From Desulfobacterales bacterium (lineage in GTDB: Bacteria; Desulfobacterota; Desulfobacteria; Desulfobacterales; Desulfosalsimonadaceae): DNA of 9,152 nt. Positions within the stretch are counted from its first letter, which is position 1. Each line of letters starts with the position of its first letter. A model generated the notes under the pieces. It made no database searches. It was not told the origin of the DNA and saw nothing but the letters and a program-made list of their open reading frames with translations. Shown piece after piece: positions 5,487-9,152 of this stretch. Both the position numbers and the translations under genes were made by a program. The stretch covers positions 1-9,152 of the forward strand of contig JAGYOT010000052.1 of assembly GCA_018399455.1 (NCBI GenBank), in the 5' to 3' direction.

Positions 5487-7409
5487 ATGACCGCTGCTGG
5501 TATTCAATCTTTTGCTGCAGATCATTTTGTCGAACATCTGGTCGCCGAACATCTGGCGGAACTGCTCGGTATTTTGGGAAATGTCGACCCCTTCCCTGCT
5601 ACCGTGGTGGTCACGGACAGTTATCTGCGGCCGGAGCTTTCAGAATGGAACCGAAGGGCCCTGGATCGCAACAAAACCTGGATCCTGGTGCGCGGCAGCT
5701 GGATTCAGCCTTGGGTCGGGCCGGTTTTCAGACCGGGCGGACCTTGTTATGAATGCCTGCGCACGCGTCTGCTCGGGAATTCTCATGTTGACGCCTTTAT
5801 CGCCCAATCCGTGCCGGATTTCTTAAAGCTGGTCCGAAGTGAGGCGTTTTTCCCGGCGGCTGCGGATGCCGCCGCATCTTTTGTGAGGATGCAGATTGCG
5901 CTTAAGCTGAAAGACGCCGCGGATGAGCCCATAAACGGCAAAATAGCGCAGCTGGACCTCTTGTCCCATATTTGCAGCTCCCATGTCGTCGTCAAACGCC
6001 CCCAATGCCCGGTATGCGGACAGACTGAAATGGATGCGCCCCGTCCGGTCATGCTGCAGGACCGGTACTACACTTACAGCGAAGGCGGAGAACGCCGATC
6101 GGTGCGGCCGCTTTCCACGTGGAAGCGCTATCGGTATTGTATCAGCCCGATAAGCGGCGTTGTCAGCTCTTTTGCGGCCAAAACCGACATGCATCACCCT
6201 GCCATCCACTCCTATGCCACGGGACACAGTTTTCCCGTCACAGCGGGGAGCCTTGCCGAGCTTCGGGGCAACATGCATTACCGCAGCGGCGGGAAAGGCA
6301 TAACCGACTTGCACGCAAAAACAGGGGCGCTGTGTGAGGCCATTGAGCGCTACAGCGGTCTGTGGCGGAAAACCGTGCCGGTCGTCAAAGGGGCATACCG
6401 GGACTTGGCGCCGGAGGCCCTGGAGGTAAACGAACTCACCCTTTTCAGCGAACGCCAGTTTGCAGGGCGCCGTGAATGGAACGAGTCATGCGCGACCAAT
6501 TACCAGGTGGTCCCCAACCCCTTGGACCCGGACACGGAAATCGACTGGGTGCCGGCATGGTCGTTCGGAAAAGAAAAATTCCGTCTAATTCCGGCTGCCT
6601 ACGGCTACTACGGGCACCCGGATCTTGAACGTTTTTTCTGTACCTGCGACAGTAACGGCAATGCTGCCGGAAACACTCTCGAAGAAGCCATTATCCGGGG
6701 CTTTATGGAGCTGGTGGAGCGGGATGCCGTGGCCATTTGGTGGTACAACCGGCTGCGCATGCCCGGGCTTGATATCCGCTCATTTCATGACCCTTATCTA
6801 AACGCTTTGTTTTCCTATTACGCCTCTATCGGCAGGCAGTTATGGGCCCTTGACTTAACAGGCGATCTGGGCATTCCGGTGGCAGGCGTCATTTCCCGGT
6901 GCATCAACCATAAAACCGAAGATATTGTCATAGGCTTCAGCGCCGACCTTGATGTCAGAACCGCTCTTTTAAGAGCCGTCAATGAAGTCGGACAATTTCT
7001 GCCGGCATTGAGTCAGCGGGATGCAGACGGCCATACACGGTATTTCTATGATGACGCCGCCGCCATTCACTGGTGGAAAACCGCAAGGGTGGCAACCGAG
7101 TCTCATCTGCTGCCGAAAGAAGGCCCCGGGCATGCCCGGGCAGACTTTCCAATCCTGGCCAGCTCAAACCAGCGCATCGAGGTGGAAACCTGCGTTCGGG
7201 TGGCGGATGCCTGCGGCATAGAGATCCTGGTATTGAATCAAACCCAGCCTGACATCGGCCTTCCAGTGGTCAAGGTGATCGCCCCGGGCATGCGTCATTT
7301 CTGGAATCGTCTGGGGCCCGGACGGCTCTATGATGTGCCGGTAAAGATGGGATACCGAAGTGAACCGGCAAAGGAGGAGGATCTGAATCCAATTCCCATG
7401 TTTTTTTAA
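5487..7409 (+). CDS. LAP/TOMM cyclodehydratase paralogue, E1-like-YcaO fusion without N-terminal RRE, copy 2
   Basis: This 640-residue protein is a clear paralogue of the preceding one over most of its length. It starts at a point matching roughly residue 120-125 of copy 1, so the leader-recognition region is absent. The zinc pairs are kept (C87-x2-C90 and C174-x2-C177, CPVC). The YcaO domain starts near SPISG and has SGGKG (267-271), the first ATP/Mg motif as G280-x3-E284-x2-E287-R288 (Gly where copy 1 has Ser), and an intact second site from N390 through E399, E408, E411 and R412. The tail is NPIPMFF. It lies in the same frame as copy 1, 15 bases after that stop; only a weak AGGT (5474-5477) precedes the ATG, so translation may be coupled. 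Likely partner or second cyclodehydratase, perhaps using the RRE of copy 1 or acting on different residues (inference). The coding frame and acidic residues look intact, so it is probably not a pseudogene. Confidence 0.9.
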   Translation: MTAAGIQSFAADHFVEHLVAEHLAELLGILGNVDPFPATVVVTDSYLRPELSEWNRRALDRNKTWILVRGSWIQPWVGPVFRPGGPCYECLRTRLLGNSHVDAFIAQSVPDFLKLVRSEAFFPAAADAAASFVRMQIALKLKDAADEPINGKIAQLDLLSHICSSHVVVKRPQCPVCGQTEMDAPRPVMLQDRYYTYSEGGERRSVRPLSTWKRYRYCISPISGVVSSFAAKTDMHHPAIHSYATGHSFPVTAGSLAELRGNMHYRSGGKGITDLHAKTGALCEAIERYSGLWRKTVPVVKGAYRDLAPEALEVNELTLFSERQFAGRREWNESCATNYQVVPNPLDPDTEIDWVPAWSFGKEKFRLIPAAYGYYGHPDLERFFCTCDSNGNAAGNTLEEAIIRGFMELVERDAVAIWWYNRLRMPGLDIRSFHDPYLNALFSYYASIGRQLWALDLTGDLGIPVAGVISRCINHKTEDIVIGFSADLDVRTALLRAVNEVGQFLPALSQRDADGHTRYFYDDAAAIHWWKTARVATESHLLPKEGPGHARADFPILASSNQRIEVETCVRVADACGIEILVLNQTQPDIGLPVVKVIAPGMRHFWNRLGPGRLYDVPVKMGYRSEPAKEEDLNPIPMFF

Positions 7410-7444
7410 CCTTGATGGCTTCGCAAAAAGAAAAGAGACAGCTT

Positions 7445-8884
7445 ATGGCACTTGAATTCACTTTAACCTTCCGGCCTGACGCGGAAATCGCCCGGGAAAC
7501 AGGCAAAGTCATGCTGAAAACCCAGTTCGGGGCCCTGAATCTTACCCGGCTGGAATCCGCGCTGCCGGGGCTGATCGACCGAATCGGCACGGCCTCTTAT
7601 GACGAGAAGGCCCTTTCGGGGTGGGCGATGGCTGAAAAAGGGATGAAGGGGCTTTCGGTATTTAACCGGTGGTGGGAGGTTCTCGTGGGTAACGCCTGTA
7701 TCGGCTATGTGCTCAAAAACGGGGAGACCTCCCTTGCAAGGATAAATCCGCTGGGATACGGTTTTTCGTTTGATACGCAGCCAGTCCGGGATAATGCCCC
7801 CCGGGTGCTGTCCAGGTTTACCCTGCTGCGCCGAAGAGACGGTGATATGCTCCTGGAATGCCCAAAAGGCTGGGCTGAGATTGTCTGCATGGAGCCGCGC
7901 CTTTTCACACTGCTTTTTTCTCTTTCCAAGCCCTCTGAGCCCGCAGCGCTTGCAGAAAAAAGCAATCTTTCCGAAGAAGAAGGACGGGCTTTTTTAAGCA
8001 TGCTGGAATGCGCCGGCGCCATCTGCCGGATCGCCCCTGACGGAGAGCCCGAGGAAGAACATCACAGTGCGCTGGCCCAATGGGATGTACATGACCTTTA
8101 TTTTCATTCCCGCTCGCGCATGGGACGCCATGCCAACGGCTGGGCCAGCACCTACCGGTTCAGGGACCGTTTCGCCCCGCTGCCGCAGATAAAGTCCTCC
8201 ATGTCGGATACCACAATCAACCTGTCAAAGCCGGACATTGATGCCCTGTGCCGGGACGGCGGCGATACCGGCTTTTTTAACATACTGGAAAAGCGCGCAT
8301 CCCGGCGCGAGTATGCCAAAGCGCCTGTAGCCGTTAAAGAACTGGGTGAGTTTCTATACCACTGCTACCGGGTCAAGGAAAAATTTGACGATGAACTCGG
8401 GGGCGTGACATTCAGACCCACCCCCGGCGGCGGTGCCCTGCATTCCCTGGAACTGTATATCCTTGTCAATGCCTGCGCGGGATTGGCGCCAGGTCTCTAT
8501 TACTATCATCCCATGCGGCACCGGCTGGAAAAGGTTTCCGAACCTACGGCGATGACAGACCGGATACTCTTTCTGGGACAGAACATGATGCTCAATAAAG
8601 ACACGCCGCAGGTTGAAATTATCTTTGCATCCCGTTTTCAGCGCATTCAATGGAAGTATGAATCCATCGCCTATTCTGTCATTTTAAAAGACGTGGGCTG
8701 CCTTTACCAGACCATGTACCTGGTGGCCGAGGCCATGGGGCTTTCAGGGGTGGCCCTGGGCGGAGGCGACGCCGACCTTTTCGCTGCTGTATCCAAGCTG
8801 GATTATTTTGCCGAGGGCTCGGTCGGGGCTTTTATGCTAGGCCGCCGTAAAGGCGAAGAACACGAAGCTAAGGGGAATTCATGA
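7445..8884 (+). CDS. SagB-type FMN azoline dehydrogenase
   Basis: This 479-residue protein should oxidise thiazolines/oxazolines to aromatic thiazoles/oxazoles using FMN. The C-terminal ~200 residues form the nitroreductase-like domain: RASRREYAKAPV (R287-R288), the FRPTPGGGALHSLELYI block, GLYYYHP, and WKYESIAY with K404-Y405 matching the Lys-Tyr pair reported as catalytic in studied LAP dehydrogenases; AMGLSGVALGG follows. The N-terminal ~270 residues lack FMN motifs. A segment around 155-200 (RLFTLLFSLSKPSEPAALAEK, ending near SMLECAGAICRI) looks like a winged-helix peptide-binding module, as in other SagB proteins. I chose ATG 7445 because GAG at 7435-7437 gives a weak Shine-Dalgarno at 7 bases; ATG 7415 adds ten residues but has no ribosome binding site. 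TTG 7412 is unlikely. Gene order (YcaO, YcaO, SagB) supports a joint role on the precursor. The family call is firm, the start less so. Confidence 0.9.
   Translation: MALEFTLTFRPDAEIARETGKVMLKTQFGALNLTRLESALPGLIDRIGTASYDEKALSGWAMAEKGMKGLSVFNRWWEVLVGNACIGYVLKNGETSLARINPLGYGFSFDTQPVRDNAPRVLSRFTLLRRRDGDMLLECPKGWAEIVCMEPRLFTLLFSLSKPSEPAALAEKSNLSEEEGRAFLSMLECAGAICRIAPDGEPEEEHHSALAQWDVHDLYFHSRSRMGRHANGWASTYRFRDRFAPLPQIKSSMSDTTINLSKPDIDALCRDGGDTGFFNILEKRASRREYAKAPVAVKELGEFLYHCYRVKEKFDDELGGVTFRPTPGGGALHSLELYILVNACAGLAPGLYYYHPMRHRLEKVSEPTAMTDRILFLGQNMMLNKDTPQVEIIFASRFQRIQWKYESIAYSVILKDVGCLYQTMYLVAEAMGLSGVALGGGDADLFAAVSKLDYFAEGSVGAFMLGRRKGEEHEAKGNS
8870..8875 (+). promoter_or_regulatory. ribosome binding site of the downstream membrane-protein gene
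   Basis: AAGGGG, inside the end of the dehydrogenase gene, lies 5 bases before the ATG at 8881. It supports a start that overlaps the dehydrogenase stop codon (TGA 8882-8884). Confidence 0.6.
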
Positions 8885-9152
8885 TGAATAAAAAATATTT
8901 CCGATTATTCATGGGGCTTGTGTTTCTGGTAACGGCCCTGGCACTGGCTGCCGCAAAGATGGATCTTTTCGGTTCAGGCAACGCAAAGGAGAACTGGTGG
9001 GCTTTTTTCCTGCTTGTTCCCATCGGCTGGTTTGCGATTTACGCCATCCGGCGCTGGCAGGAAGGCAGGCGAAAAACAAGCCGTCACCTGACCCGTGTCG
9101 CCTTATTTATCATACCTGTTTTTGCGGCATCTTTGTATCCGGTCCTCTGGAA
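8881..9152 (+). CDS. small membrane protein, N-terminal part (3' end outside window)
   Basis: An open frame starts at the ATG at 8881 (or the adjacent ATG at 8884) and runs off the window end, giving about 90 residues. It overlaps the SagB-type stop by 4 bases and has a good AAGGGG Shine-Dalgarno, so translational coupling in the operon is likely. Three hydrophobic segments are visible: about 9-26 (LFMGLVFLVTALALAAA), 41-56 (WWAFFLLVPIGWFAIYAI) and 72-90 (VALFIIPVFAASLYPVLW), with the Arg/Lys-rich RRWQEGRRKTSRH between the last two. It is thus an inner-membrane protein. I do not recognise the family; the NWWAFFLLVP stretch is reminiscent of small-membrane-protein domains seen in cell-envelope stress proteins, but this is weak. 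Possible roles are immunity or transport assistance, from position only. Confidence 0.75.
   Translation, partial: MMNKKYFRLFMGLVFLVTALALAAAKMDLFGSGNAKENWWAFFLLVPIGWFAIYAIRRWQEGRRKTSRHLTRVALFIIPVFAASLYPVLW

Noticed and set aside
5823..6314. Minus-strand open frame opposite the second YcaO gene
   Set aside because: It is fully covered by the + strand YcaO fusion with intact family motifs, and no ribosome site or domain supports it.

Overview
The window is part of a RiPP (ribosomally made, post-translationally modified peptide) gene cluster, and every gene lies on the + strand. It encodes a linear azol(in)e-containing peptide (LAP, also called TOMM) whose precursor has a nitrile-hydratase-type (NHLP) leader. 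No taxonomic marker is present. The moderately GC-rich, Gram-negative-looking sequence (a TolC-type exporter is present) and the NHLP plus B12-radical-SAM combination fit Desulfobacterota or another soil/sediment Gram-negative; this is a weak inference.

Layout. Positions 1-486 hold the C-terminal end of a TolC-family outer membrane efflux protein whose start lies upstream. Positions 567-920 encode a 117-residue precursor with an NHLP leader, a VAGG cleavage-type motif and a 13-residue core, GDCCCTCTPCCCC, with eight cysteines and two threonines. Positions 921-1055 are non-coding and contain two strong stem-loops. Positions 1056-3149 encode a B12-binding radical SAM protein of the RiPP C-methyltransferase type. 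Positions 3201-5471 and 5487-7409 encode two paralogous, tandem cyclodehydratase proteins, each joining an E1-like zinc-binding domain to a YcaO domain; only the first carries the N-terminal leader-recognition (RRE-like) region. Positions 7445-8884 encode a SagB-type FMN azoline dehydrogenase. From 8881 to the window end there is the start of a small membrane protein, overlapping the dehydrogenase stop by 4 bases.

How the parts should work together (inference from families). The RRE of the first YcaO protein binds the NHLP leader. One or both YcaO domains use ATP to cyclise core Cys (and possibly Thr) residues to azolines. SagB oxidises them to thiazoles/oxazoles. The B12-radical SAM enzyme may add C-methyl groups at unactivated carbons. 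The leader would be removed at VAGG, probably by a peptidase-containing ABC exporter encoded outside the window, and the product exported through the TolC-type channel. No leader peptidase, ABC transporter, HlyD adaptor or recognisable immunity gene is inside the window.

The most notable points are the almost all-cysteine core, the two non-identical YcaO fusions (one without RRE and with a Ser-to-Gly change in the first nucleotide/Mg motif), and the pairing of azole chemistry with a B12 radical SAM enzyme on one NHLP substrate. I saw no tRNA, rRNA, CRISPR array, insertion sequence or attachment site, and no stretch over 300 bases without a gene.
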